From assembly GCA_963546185.1 (NCBI GenBank), contig CAUULU010000054.1, positions 1 to 6,327 on the forward strand: a stretch of DNA of 6,327 bases, given 5' to 3'. Each line of letters starts with the position of its first letter. The stretch's first letter is position 1. Under the pieces are notes generated by a model. It searched no databases. It was given only the letters and a program-made list of their open reading frames with translations, and was not told the origin of the DNA. The stretch is from JABCPO02 sp963546185 (lineage in GTDB: Bacteria > Bacillota > Clostridia > TANB77 > CAG-508). The position numbers and the translations under genes were made by a program. Of the stretch, positions 6,310 to 6,327 are shown piece after piece.

Positions 6310-6327
6310 AACCTTAGAAATAAAAGA

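Overview
The window is a very AT-rich stretch with strong Shine-Dalgarno sites (AAGGAGG / AGGAGG), AGA as the main Arg codon, TGA and TAA/TAG as stops and TGG for Trp. This fits a low-GC Bacillota-like bacterium, probably uncultured or host-associated. I cannot name the species. TGA ends one gene, so this is not the TGA-as-Trp mycoplasma code.

Layout, all on the + strand. Two ABC-2 type transporter permeases (bases 1-906, 5' end missing, and 906-1944) form the end of an ABC exporter operon, closed by a strong AT-rich intrinsic terminator (1961-2014). A sigma-A-type promoter (2018-2045) then starts a second operon of four overlapping genes. These are a VirB4/TraC N-terminal-domain-like protein with an apparent ATT start (2074-2754), a VirB4-family conjugation/type IV secretion ATPase (2744-4533), an Asn-rich protein of unknown function (4514-5422), and an unrecognised protein with a Gly-Gly-containing N-terminal domain and a coiled-coil-like tail (5419-6166). 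A doubtful small hydrophobic ORF and a good promoter pointing out of the window follow.

The main discovery is that four of the six main genes look broken by frameshift, with five breaks in all, and every break has the same form. The upstream frame reaches an in-frame CGG codon followed by A, and the protein continues in the +1 frame at GGA (CGG|A becomes C|GGA). CGG occurs in frame only at these five places (96, 1425, 3506, 4284, 5527). There is no CGG used as a normal sense codon, although CGA and CGT are used as Arg. The four other cgg trinucleotides are out of frame and harmless. One site lies inside the Walker A motif of the VirB4 ATPase, where only a +1 event with CGGA giving one Gly restores GxxGxGKS. 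Apart from these sites the genes are intact.

I infer a translation system in which CGG is an unassigned codon and CGGA is decoded, probably genome-wide, as one glycine. This could occur by a four-base-reading tRNA-Gly or by out-of-frame pairing of tRNA-Gly(UCC). The alternative is a systematic sequencing or assembly artefact, which the sequence alone cannot fully exclude.
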